Assembly (NCBI RefSeq): GCF_040151475.1
Contig: NZ_JBDKWG010000100.1
Span: forward strand, 1 to 15,037
Reading direction: 5' to 3'
DNA from: CAXBNB01 sp040151475
GTDB lineage: Bacteria; Bacteroidota; Bacteroidia; Cytophagales; Cyclobacteriaceae
Length of the DNA: 15,037 nucleotides
Shown here: piece by piece, positions 5,453 to 12,459 of the stretch
Numbering within the stretch: position 1 is the first letter of the stretch
Layout of the letters: each line of letters starts with the position of its first letter
Program-made: the position numbers and the translations under genes
The notes under the pieces: generated by a model
Seen by the model: only the letters and a program-made list of their open reading frames with translations
Database searches by the model: none
Told to the model about the DNA's origin: nothing

Positions 5453-7774
5453 TTATTGCTTCAGAAACTGCTTTGGTGTAAGTCCTGTTTCTTTTTTGAA
5501 ATAGGTATTGAAAACAGTTTTCGAATTGAATCCACTATCATAGGCCAGCCCTATCAATGTAACATGGGAATTCTTGGGGTCTTTGGCGATTTGCTTAAAA
5601 GTTTCTACCCGATAGTGGTTGATGAATTCGTTGAAATTTTTCCCCAACTGGTCATTGATCAGCCAGGAGAGTTGGTTGGGGTGAATGTCGATTTGGTTAG
5701 CCAAAGAGCGCAGGGATAAATTCGGGTCAAGATATGGTTTCTCCACTTGAATATGATCTAACAACCGTTTGGAATAGCTGGCAATTTCACCTTCATTCAA
5801 TATCTCCTTCTTTTTCTTGGTTTTTGGACTGGTTGAATCCAGATTAAAAATCACTTTTTGGTATTCCGCATACCTTGGGTCATCTTTTATCGCATTGACC
5901 ATAGGATCAGCAAACCTCAGCATGAGCAAAGAAGATTTGTTTTCTATTCCCTGCCTGATCCATTCAAATGCTTTTTCTGTTTCACTCATTATGGCATACA
6001 TCATAAATAGGTATGAGTCTGCAGTAAAACCATCCGGTTCTTTTGATTGCTCTATCAACAGATTCAAGTATTTAGCGGTGTTCGCTTGATCTTTTTTGAG
6101 TGCATAAGCCAGCGCAATTGCACCTGTTTTCTCACCAAGAATTACAATGTCAGAAAACTCACCGTCAAAATAATGAATCACTTCATCATAGCGTTCCAAC
6201 TTCAATAAACACAAATACGTCACCGCATGGGCTGGTATGTTTTTAGGGTTTGCTTTCAGACAGCTATTCAACTGTTCAAGCGACTTGGAGTAGTTTTCAA
6301 GCATGTAATCTAGGTAAGCACTAAAAAACAAGGTTTCCTGCGACAATGGATCAATGCTTAGTGCAATATCGAGGTGTTGACGAGATTTCTCTTTTTCGCC
6401 TGATAAAATGTACAAAAAGGACATAAACTGCTGTGCTTCTACATAATTTGGATTGATTTCAATGGCCTTTTTGTTATGTTTATACGATTGGTTAAAATCG
6501 CAGGCAGTGAAAAAAGACAGATTGGCCAGTTGATGGTATGCTCCCGGAAGTTGATCATCAATTTGAAGTGCTTGGTTGATGAGTTGTGCCGTTTTGCCCC
6601 ACCCTTCTTCAAAAGACATAAACCCACAAGTAGCCATAAAGCTATAGGCATCAGCAAGTCCTACAAGTGATTTGGTGTGATTTGGATCAAGTTCGAGGGC
6701 TTTTTGATATAGGGAAATAGCGATTTGCATGTCCTCCAGATTCCATTTGTTGGAATGAAACTTAGCTTTCAACGAGTATTCGTACGCATCTATGCTGTCC
6801 GTTTGTTTCTTGACCAGATGTTCCTGAATTTCGAAGTGGCCAAAATGTTCCCTCAATTTATCTGCGATCAACAAACTGACTTCATCTTGTATTTCGAAAA
6901 TATTTTCCAGTTTCCTGTCCCAGGTTTCCGACCAAAAATGAAAGTCATCTTTGGTCTGTATTAATTGTGCGGTAATCCTGACCAAATCGCCAGACCGCCG
7001 GACACTACCTTCTAAAATAGCTGATACGTTGAGTTCCTTTCCAATTTGTTTGATAGGAATATTTTTGTTTTTAAAAAAGAACGAAGATGTTCTGGAGGTC
7101 ACTTTCAGGCTTTTGATCTTGGCCAATGCATTGATGATTTCCTCTGTGATGCCGTCACTAAAATATTCATTTTCTTCACTTGTGCTCATGTTTACGAAAG
7201 GAAGCACGGCAATGGTCTTGTCGTTCGTTTTTTGTTTCCCTTTCAGTTGAGAAGCTTCAGGAATTATGATGCCATCATTGGCAACTGCGAATACTTCCAC
7301 TGGTTGGCTGATGTTTTTGAGTTCAAAATGTCCCAGTGAAACTGTGGAAATATCCTTATGGTTTTTTAGTTCGTCATTTAGTTTTTCCGATAAGAGAATG
7401 GCACCAGCCACACCCATACTCTCAATTCTGGAAGCAAAATTTACTCCATCACCATAAATTTCTGTTCCGTCAAATACGATATCTCCCACATGCAGGCCGA
7501 TACGCAGAGGAACTGGTTCTCCTTTTTGCAAGGATTTTTGCAGTGCTATGGCACATTGAACAGCTTCCACACCACTCTGAAAGACACTGAGTGTACCATC
7601 TCCGAAATACTGAACGATTTCACCGTTGTATGTTTTATGGTTTTGTTGAAATTCCTCACGGTGATGCGCTCTTATCCTGACAGCTGCTTTTTCATCCTGC
7701 TGCATCAAAGCAGTGTACCCCACTATATCGGTAAACATCACGGCAGCAAGTCGGCGGGTCTTTTGGTTTTTCAA
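5453..7774 (-). CDS. Nucleotide cyclase-TolB-like-TPR-AraC HTH fusion regulator
   Basis: 773 residues, soluble, with no membrane segment. Residues 8-160: class III cyclase domain with metal aspartates D16 (FTDIVGYT) and D59 (FGDG) and the catalytic N112-x3-R116 pair (VNFASR). The purine-selecting Lys is Q55 and its Asp partner is E105, so substrate and activity are uncertain. Residues 185-310: TolB/FlgO-like N-terminal domain (IAVLPFVNMS, FSDGITEEI, LEGSVRRSGD). Residues 330-640: TPR repeats (ALELDPNH, AIEINPNY, ALSIDPLS). Residues 665-773: AraC-type double HTH (LSLRSLANQIDIHPNQLSWLIN; LIGLAYDSGFNSKTVFNTYFKKETGLTP). The start is a TTG at 7774: the frame has no ATG between the upstream TAA and this codon, and the next ATG (residue 13) would remove the first cyclase strand. 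Likely a DNA-binding sensor; the ligand is unknown. It may control the two promoters just downstream. Confidence 0.9.
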   Translation of the reverse strand: MKNQKTRRLAAVMFTDIVGYTALMQQDEKAAVRIRAHHREEFQQNHKTYNGEIVQYFGDGTLSVFQSGVEAVQCAIALQKSLQKGEPVPLRIGLHVGDIVFDGTEIYGDGVNFASRIESMGVAGAILLSEKLNDELKNHKDISTVSLGHFELKNISQPVEVFAVANDGIIIPEASQLKGKQKTNDKTIAVLPFVNMSTSEENEYFSDGITEEIINALAKIKSLKVTSRTSSFFFKNKNIPIKQIGKELNVSAILEGSVRRSGDLVRITAQLIQTKDDFHFWSETWDRKLENIFEIQDEVSLLIADKLREHFGHFEIQEHLVKKQTDSIDAYEYSLKAKFHSNKWNLEDMQIAISLYQKALELDPNHTKSLVGLADAYSFMATCGFMSFEEGWGKTAQLINQALQIDDQLPGAYHQLANLSFFTACDFNQSYKHNKKAIEINPNYVEAQQFMSFLYILSGEKEKSRQHLDIALSIDPLSQETLFFSAYLDYMLENYSKSLEQLNSCLKANPKNIPAHAVTYLCLLKLERYDEVIHYFDGEFSDIVILGEKTGAIALAYALKKDQANTAKYLNLLIEQSKEPDGFTADSYLFMMYAIMSETEKAFEWIRQGIENKSSLLMLRFADPMVNAIKDDPRYAEYQKVIFNLDSTSPKTKKKKEILNEGEIASYSKRLLDHIQVEKPYLDPNLSLRSLANQIDIHPNQLSWLINDQLGKNFNEFINHYRVETFKQIAKDPKNSHVTLIGLAYDSGFNSKTVFNTYFKKETGLTPKQFLKQ

Positions 7775-7834
7775 ATCTGTAAAAGCTTGACAAGAGGATT
7801 ATTAAAAGCTAAAAATACAATAATTTCTTAACTT

Positions 7835-7859
7835 AAAGTTGGCTGAGAGGTTCAACTTT
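7835..7859. repeat. 7-bp inverted repeat in the divergent cyclase/ATPase intergenic region
   Basis: AAAGTTG at 7835-7841 pairs with CAACTTT at 7853-7859 around 11 nt, followed by a T-run on the + strand. It lies between divergently transcribed genes, about 60 bp upstream of the cyclase TTG. A terminator would be out of place here, so an operator for the cyclase gene is the likelier use. Evidence is symmetry only. Confidence 0.3.
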
Positions 7860-7916
7860 TTTGGAAGGAAAATTCGACAGGCTACACGACTGTTTATTGG
7901 ATTAGGCTCTTTTAAA

Positions 7917-7974
7917 TTTAGGGATGTTTGTCCTTAAATATATTTAGGTTAATTTTGGGATAGCTATCCTAAAA
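7917..7974 (+). promoter_or_regulatory. Promoter of the ATPase gene with two related operator-like palindromes
   Basis: Two 22-bp sites share the pattern TTTnGGGAT, 3 bp, TnTCCTnAAA: site 1 at 7917-7938 and site 2 at 7953-7974, with centres 36 bp apart. Site 2 contains the perfect 12-bp palindrome GGATAGCTATCC (7959-7970). A Bacteroidota-type promoter fits between them: TTTG at 7927-7930, 19 bp, then TAATTTTG at 7950-7957, matching TAnnTTTG. Site 1 therefore covers the -33 element and site 2 overlaps the -7 element and start point, the classic layout for repression. Transcription would begin around 7963, about 20 nt before the ATG. Confidence 0.6.
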
Positions 7975-7982
7975 ATTGAAAT

Positions 7983-9392
7983 ATGGCTTTTGATAAAAAT
8001 ATTCTTGCTGGTAGAATTATAGATGATAACACATGGTGGGAAGATGGCAGGATACCTTTCTACGATGAATTTAGTAAGCGGAGATACTACAGGGGTTTCT
8101 ATGAATTAGTAACACAAAAATTTCCACATCGGGCAGTAGTGTTAATGGGTCCTAGAAGAATTGGTAAAACAGTGATAATGTATCAGGCAATTCAAGACTT
8201 GATTGATTCTGGTATTAGTCCGAAAAACATATTCTATTTCAGTTTGGATACACCGATCTATACTAATATGCCTCTTGAAGATTTAATTAATGATGGTCTC
8301 TCAATTAATGACGCAAAACTTGAAGAGTCTTACTTTTTCTTTGACGAGATACAATATCTAAAAGATTGGGAAATACACCTGAAATCACTGGTGGATAAAA
8401 ACCGAAAATCTAAATTCATCGCTAGTGGGAGTGCAGCAGCAGCACTAAGAATGAAGAGTATTGAAAGTGGTGCAGGAAGGTTTACGGATTACTTTTTACC
8501 ACCCTTAACTTTCTCAGAATATATAGATCTAAATGGTTACAACGGTATGTTGACGGAAACGGAAGTTGATTTCAATGGGCCAAGAAGATTTTACAAATGT
8601 GTTGATATTGAGAAATTTAACAATCACTTTGTTGACTATATAAATTTTGGAGGGTTTCCTGAAATTGCATTAAATTCTGAAAAAGTAAAAAATCCAGAGC
8701 GGGTCATTCAGAAGGATATTACGGATAAAGTCATAATGAAAGATTTACCAGGCTTGTTTGGTATTGAGAATACTTTGGAACTTCAACAGTTTTTTAATGT
8801 ATTATCCTATAGGACAGGTGAAATTCTTGATTACAAAAAAGTTTCTCAAGAAACGAAAACGGATAACAAAACGATTAAGAAATACATCAAATATTTAGAA
8901 GCAGCCTTCTTAATTAAAGTGTTGCATCGTGTAGATATTTCAGCCAAAAGGTTTAAGAACATTACTCAGTTTAAGGTTTACCTGACCAATCCTAGTTTAT
9001 ACACAGGGTTGTTTGGACGTATAAAAGATACAGATGAAAGGTTTCCTCATTTAGTTGAAACGGCAGTATATGCTCAGTACTTGCATCGGGAACATGAATT
9101 CTTAAGGTATGCTAATTGGAAAAGTGGAAAGGATGAGGGAGAGGTCGATTTAATTCAAGTGAGTAATAATTTCCAGGATGTTCAATGGGCTGTAGAAGTT
9201 AAATGGTCAGATAGCCCCAAAGCTGGTAAGCTTAAGCAATTCATGTCTAAAAATAATTTGCGTAAGGGTGTAATAACAAGTAAAACTAAGTTTGAAGATT
9301 ATGAGGACTTACTCATTGTTCCAAATAGCATTTATGCTTATGTGGTTAGTAAAAATGCTTTAGATAAACTGGATGAGGAGATTCTTTATTGA
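7983..9392 (+). CDS. AAA ATPase with DUF4143 and nuclease-like C-terminal domain
   Basis: 469 residues. Residues 35-180: AAA_14-type ATPase with Walker A GPRRIGKT (56-63), Walker B FFFDE (118-122) and a sensor strand FIASGSAAA. Residues 245-440: DUF4143 region with a winged-helix-like segment (ETKTDNKTIKKYIKYLEAAFLI), LVETAVYAQYL, and E387-x-D389 followed by E405-V-K407. This resembles the PD-(D/E)xK nuclease core typical of the family's C-terminus. Such proteins are widespread in bacteria and archaea; their cellular role is unsettled, with DNA-related or toxin/defence-like roles proposed. All key residues seem intact. It is a single-gene unit, divergent from the cyclase and convergent with the next gene, and looks more AT-rich than its neighbours, so lateral acquisition is possible. 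ATG 7983 closely follows the promoter. Confidence 0.85.
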   Translation: MAFDKNILAGRIIDDNTWWEDGRIPFYDEFSKRRYYRGFYELVTQKFPHRAVVLMGPRRIGKTVIMYQAIQDLIDSGISPKNIFYFSLDTPIYTNMPLEDLINDGLSINDAKLEESYFFFDEIQYLKDWEIHLKSLVDKNRKSKFIASGSAAAALRMKSIESGAGRFTDYFLPPLTFSEYIDLNGYNGMLTETEVDFNGPRRFYKCVDIEKFNNHFVDYINFGGFPEIALNSEKVKNPERVIQKDITDKVIMKDLPGLFGIENTLELQQFFNVLSYRTGEILDYKKVSQETKTDNKTIKKYIKYLEAAFLIKVLHRVDISAKRFKNITQFKVYLTNPSLYTGLFGRIKDTDERFPHLVETAVYAQYLHREHEFLRYANWKSGKDEGEVDLIQVSNNFQDVQWAVEVKWSDSPKAGKLKQFMSKNNLRKGVITSKTKFEDYEDLLIVPNSIYAYVVSKNALDKLDEEILY

Positions 9393-9467
9393 GCTTAAGA
9401 TTGAGTGGATGCCCTTACACTCTATAAACAGCTTAGATTTAATTATTATTAAATTTCTGTCTTCAAA

Positions 9468-10601
9468 TCACCTGATCTTCAAATCCTCTTTCATTTTCAT
9501 AATGAAATTTTCAAGGGCATCTTCCCAGGTTTCGTCGGCATCCCACTTGTCTCCTGTATATACATCTTTGGTGTATAGGTGCTTCACATAGTACTTATAC
9601 ACCGGAGCGTTTACAGGAATGCTGCGGAGTGTGATTTTTCCATCCTTATTTTTTACAGTGACAAATTCAGATTCAGAAGGATCAATTTCATAGTCCAGCA
9701 TTTTGCGGATGTTTGTCCCGGTAGTATTCAGTTTGAGTAGCACATATTGAAAGCCCTGTTTGTACAATTCTTCGTCGGAGCTGGCTTCCGTTAGTTCATA
9801 TTTGAGAGGGTAAGACTTCATGATGTTTTCTAACTTGGTATTGTCTCTTACCACATTTTTGTTGTATTCTAATATTTCTTTTTCTACACTTTTGTTGATT
9901 GCGCCTCCCGGCCTGTTATCTGGTATTTCTACTACAGTGTTTTTTGGAATGGCCAGTTTATCTACTTTGAGGTCTCTGGCATACGTAGGAATCCTGCGAC
10001 CTTTGATGATGTCTGCATCTTCAAAAAACTCCGGAAGGTCAGGTATTAGGAAATTAGTTTTTGGTTGTTTGGCACGATAGACATCTTTGCCCAGTGTTTT
10101 GAGTGCCTTGTCATAATCTTTGGCCTGAGTTTTCCAGGCGTTTTGCCCGTTGGAGATGAAGGAATTTTCACTATTGAAAGGAGTAATCACTATTACAAAC
10201 CGTTCTGTGACTTTACCGGCTATCTTCAATGGCACCTGACTCAATAGGATAATATTCTTTACCTGTCTTTTTTCCAATTCATTGGAGAAAAAGAGTGCAG
10301 GATCGTTACCAGCTTTGAGGTCGTCCATAAAATAATATGCAACGGCATCTATTCCCATTTTCTTAAATTGGCTATGGGCGGTTTCTGAAAAGGTTTTCCA
10401 GTCTCCTCTTTCAGGTGTATTTCTGGATTTTGGTGGTACCGATACGAACACAGCCGTTTTTGTAGAAAGTAGGTCGTCTGGTAATTGATTGTTGTAATCC
10501 AGAAAACGGAATCCTGCTATGTTGATTTCATCCTCTATTTGCTGGGCAAAAACTCCAAAAGGGATTAGTACCAAAACCAGGATTTTTAATTTTAACTTCA
10601 T
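9468..10601 (-). CDS. Secreted protein of unknown function
   Basis: 377 residues from ATG 10601, with a clear signal peptide (MKLKLKILVLVLIPFGVFA, probable cleavage before QQ). The frame extends to an ATG at 10703, but that would put 34 residues before the signal peptide and run into the divergent M28 gene. ATG 10601 also has the TTCTAAGAAA leader seen elsewhere here, so it was chosen. The mature part looks periplasmic or surface-exposed, mixed alpha/beta: one stretch (FVSVPPKS to FFSNELEKRQVKNIILLSQ) resembles a nucleotide-free Rossmann-like fold, followed by RFVIVITPF, a proline-rich linker and an acidic C-terminus (DADETWEDALENFIMKMKEDL). No catalytic motif or T9SS sorting domain is recognised. 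It converges on the ATPase gene with 75 bp between stops. Confidence 0.75.
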   Translation of the reverse strand: MKLKLKILVLVLIPFGVFAQQIEDEINIAGFRFLDYNNQLPDDLLSTKTAVFVSVPPKSRNTPERGDWKTFSETAHSQFKKMGIDAVAYYFMDDLKAGNDPALFFSNELEKRQVKNIILLSQVPLKIAGKVTERFVIVITPFNSENSFISNGQNAWKTQAKDYDKALKTLGKDVYRAKQPKTNFLIPDLPEFFEDADIIKGRRIPTYARDLKVDKLAIPKNTVVEIPDNRPGGAINKSVEKEILEYNKNVVRDNTKLENIMKSYPLKYELTEASSDEELYKQGFQYVLLKLNTTGTNIRKMLDYEIDPSESEFVTVKNKDGKITLRSIPVNAPVYKYYVKHLYTKDVYTGDKWDADETWEDALENFIMKMKEDLKIR

Positions 10602-10634
10602 TTTCTTAGAATTTAAGTGACATTCGAATAACTT

Positions 10635-10642
10635 CAAATTTA
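10635..10642 (-). promoter_or_regulatory. Possible -7 element for the secreted-protein gene
   Basis: Read leftward, TAAATTTG matches TAnnTTTG exactly, about 34 bp before the ATG at 10601. No matching TTTG is found at the -33 distance, so only half of the promoter is supported. Confidence 0.3.
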
Positions 10643-10686
10643 CAACGTTGAAAAATAGATAAATTGAATGTAGTCCCAAAATAAAC

Positions 10687-11580
10687 TTGAAGATTCGCTC
10701 CATTATATTTCCAGCCTTTGTTTTTGTGTTTTGGTTTGGTCAGGTCAATTCTCAAATCAGAGACGAACTGATTTCCAACCTGCAAATACTTTCTTCGGAA
10801 GAAATGGGAGGCAGGTTGCCCGGGACTAAAGGGCATCTAAAGGCTCGGGAATTTATCATAACTCGGTATAAACAGATCGGATTAACTCCTTTTGGTGGTG
10901 AGTTTGATCAGGAATTTTCCTTTCAGGCAGGTGATCTTAAGCTGATCGGCCACAATATACTTGGATCTGTGATGGGGAAAACGGATAAGGTGATGGTAAT
11001 ATCTGCACACTATGACCATCTGGGAAAACGGAACGGGAATATCTACTTTGGAGCAGATGACAATGCCTCCGGAGTAGCAGCACTTTTGTACATTGCTCAG
11101 TATTTTAAGCAACATCAACCAAACCATACTCTGATTTTTGCAGCTTTTGATGCTGAAGAGTTGGGATTGCAGGGTGCCAGGTATTTTGTTTCAACACTTA
11201 AGCCTGAGAGCGTTGCGTTGAATATCAATATGGATATGATCAGCCGAAACGACAAAAATGAGATATATGTGAGTGGTGCAACTCATTACCCTCAACTGAA
11301 GCCTGTTTTAAATAGGGTGAATGAACAGAACAATACGGTGACATTGAAGCAAGGGCATGATAGAAAAAATACCGGGCCGGAAGACTGGACATATCAGTCT
11401 GATCATGGTGAATTTCATAAAGAGGGCATCCCGTTTGTATATTTTGGAGTGGAAGACCATAGCGATTACCACAGACATACCGATACTTTTGATAAAATTG
11501 ATACTGCTTTTTACTACGATGTGGTAAAAATGATTTTAGATTTTACCAAAGAAATAGATCTTCAAACAATAGAAAAATGA
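10687..11580 (+). CDS. Secreted M28-family zinc aminopeptidase
   Basis: 297 residues with a signal peptide (KIRSIIFPAFVFVFWFGQVNS, cleavage near residue 22). The co-catalytic dizinc set of family M28 is complete: H108 and D110 in SAHYDH, D124 in GADDNASG, E157/E158 in DAEELG, D183 in NMDMIS and H262 in DYHRHTD. It probably removes N-terminal residues from peptides in the periplasm or outside the cell; specificity cannot be read. The start is TTG at 10687: the frame is closed by TAA at 10660-10662, contains no ATG before residue 40, and starting there would lose the signal peptide. Its TGA overlaps the ATG of the glycosylase gene (ATGA), so the two are translationally coupled. It is divergent from the secreted-protein gene across 85 bp. 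Confidence 0.9.
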   Translation: MKIRSIIFPAFVFVFWFGQVNSQIRDELISNLQILSSEEMGGRLPGTKGHLKAREFIITRYKQIGLTPFGGEFDQEFSFQAGDLKLIGHNILGSVMGKTDKVMVISAHYDHLGKRNGNIYFGADDNASGVAALLYIAQYFKQHQPNHTLIFAAFDAEELGLQGARYFVSTLKPESVALNINMDMISRNDKNEIYVSGATHYPQLKPVLNRVNEQNNTVTLKQGHDRKNTGPEDWTYQSDHGEFHKEGIPFVYFGVEDHSDYHRHTDTFDKIDTAFYYDVVKMILDFTKEIDLQTIEK

Positions 11581-12140
11581 ATAAGAAACGATGTGATTGG
11601 GCAGAGAATACTTTTGATGCCTATGAAAAATACCATGATGAAGAGTGGGGCGTGCCTGTGCATGATGACAAAGTGCATTTTGAATTTTTGATATTGGAAA
11701 GTGCTCAGGCCGGGCTCAGTTGGAGTACAGTACTCAACAAGCGGGAAGGGTACCGCAGAGCTTTTGCTGACTTTGATGTACATAAAGTAGCAAAATATGA
11801 TAGCCGAAAAATCGAAGAGCTGATCCAAAACCCTGAAATAATCAGGAACAGACTTAAGGTTAATGCTGCGGTAAATAATGCCAGGCTTTTTCTGGAGGTG
11901 CAAAAGGAGTTTGGCAGTTTCGACAGCTACATTTGGTCGTTTGTCGATAACAAAACGATCGTTGGCAACTGGAAAACAATGAAAGAGGTGCCGGCCACTA
12001 CACCTCAATCGGATGCCTTGAGCAAAGACCTGAAAAAAAGAGGATTCAAATTTGTAGGTAGTACCATTATGTATGCGCACATGCAGGCAACCGGATTGGT
12101 GAATGACCACACAGTAGATTGCTTTTGCTTTAAGAAATAA
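11577..12140 (+). CDS. tag: DNA-3-methyladenine glycosylase I
   Basis: 187 residues, the usual length of Tag. It excises 3-methyladenine from alkylated DNA in base-excision repair, in the cytoplasm. The structural zinc site is conserved: C6 (RCDW), H20 (YHDEEWG) and the H178-x3-C182 pair near the end (NDHTVDC). The substrate pocket shows E41 and the LESAQAGLSW helix that holds the alkylated base, plus the FVGSTIMYAHMQATG motif before the zinc ligands. The ATG overlaps the stop of the M28 peptidase by ATGA, so expression is tied to that gene. An unrelated pair like this suggests a shared transcript, not a shared pathway. No terminator was seen directly after it. Confidence 0.95.
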   Translation: MNKKRCDWAENTFDAYEKYHDEEWGVPVHDDKVHFEFLILESAQAGLSWSTVLNKREGYRRAFADFDVHKVAKYDSRKIEELIQNPEIIRNRLKVNAAVNNARLFLEVQKEFGSFDSYIWSFVDNKTIVGNWKTMKEVPATTPQSDALSKDLKKRGFKFVGSTIMYAHMQATGLVNDHTVDCFCFKK

Positions 12141-12239
12141 GTGTCAACGTTAAACTTTTGAAGTTTAATAAAGCTTTTCACTTAGATTTTGAAATTCTTT
12201 TTATATTCGCATATTAATTGAAACTTAAACATTGAAGTC

Positions 12240-12383
12240 ATGTTTGACCTATTTAATCCAGCAGTTACCAGTGGTGTAAACATTTTTGTGAATATAGTGA
12301 TTTTCCTTGCAGCATCAGTGCATGCCTTACTGCTTGTAAATGCCAGAAAAGAAAGTAAGAAAAACGTAGATAGTAAGAACTGA
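12240..12383 (+). CDS. Small single-pass membrane protein, 47 residues
   Basis: ATG 12240 to TGA 12381-12383 encodes 47 residues: a short MFDLFNPAVTSG head, one hydrophobic helix (about residues 13-34, VNIFVNIVIFLAASVHALLLV) and a basic, polar tail (NARKESKKNVDSKN). The positive charge after the helix predicts the C-terminus in the cytoplasm. It is the only plausible occupant of the gap between tag and the strong terminator at 12405-12441, whose position 21 bp after the stop supports a real transcript. No function is recognised; single-pass microproteins of this kind often modulate a membrane partner, which cannot be told here. A longer antisense frame over the same bases looks like a shadow. 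Confidence 0.55.
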   Translation: MFDLFNPAVTSGVNIFVNIVIFLAASVHALLLVNARKESKKNVDSKN

Positions 12384-12404
12384 TAATAAGGTTCTAAATA
12401 TATA

Positions 12405-12441
12405 AAAAGCCTCTTCCGGATCATTTCCGAAAGAGGCTTTT
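12405..12441. terminator. Strong bidirectional intrinsic terminator
   Basis: A 16-bp stem with one mismatch (12405-12420 with 12426-12441, core AAGCCTCTT/AAGAGGCTT) closes a 5-nt loop. A-runs precede it and a TTTTCTTTT run follows, so it can stop transcription from either side. It lies between the small membrane protein gene (+) and the large GAF gene (-), whose stops are 21 bp and 18 bp away. Confidence 0.9.
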
Positions 12442-12459
12442 CTTTTGTTCTAAGTTGTC

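Noticed and set aside
9437..9454. ATTTAAT/ATTAAAT hairpin between the ATPase and secreted-protein stops as a terminator
   Set aside because: Stem is A/T only with no T-tract; too weak to call.
10602..10703. 34-residue N-terminal extension of the secreted protein from the ATG at 10703
   Set aside because: It would bury the signal peptide inside the protein and overlap the divergent M28 gene.
11562..12110. 182-codon open frame antisense to tag
   Set aside because: Its translation has no family likeness and tag is certain on the other strand; antisense shadow.
12182..12424. 80-codon frame on the minus strand opposite the small membrane protein
   Set aside because: It runs through the terminator stem, and its sequence looks like the complement of a coding helix.
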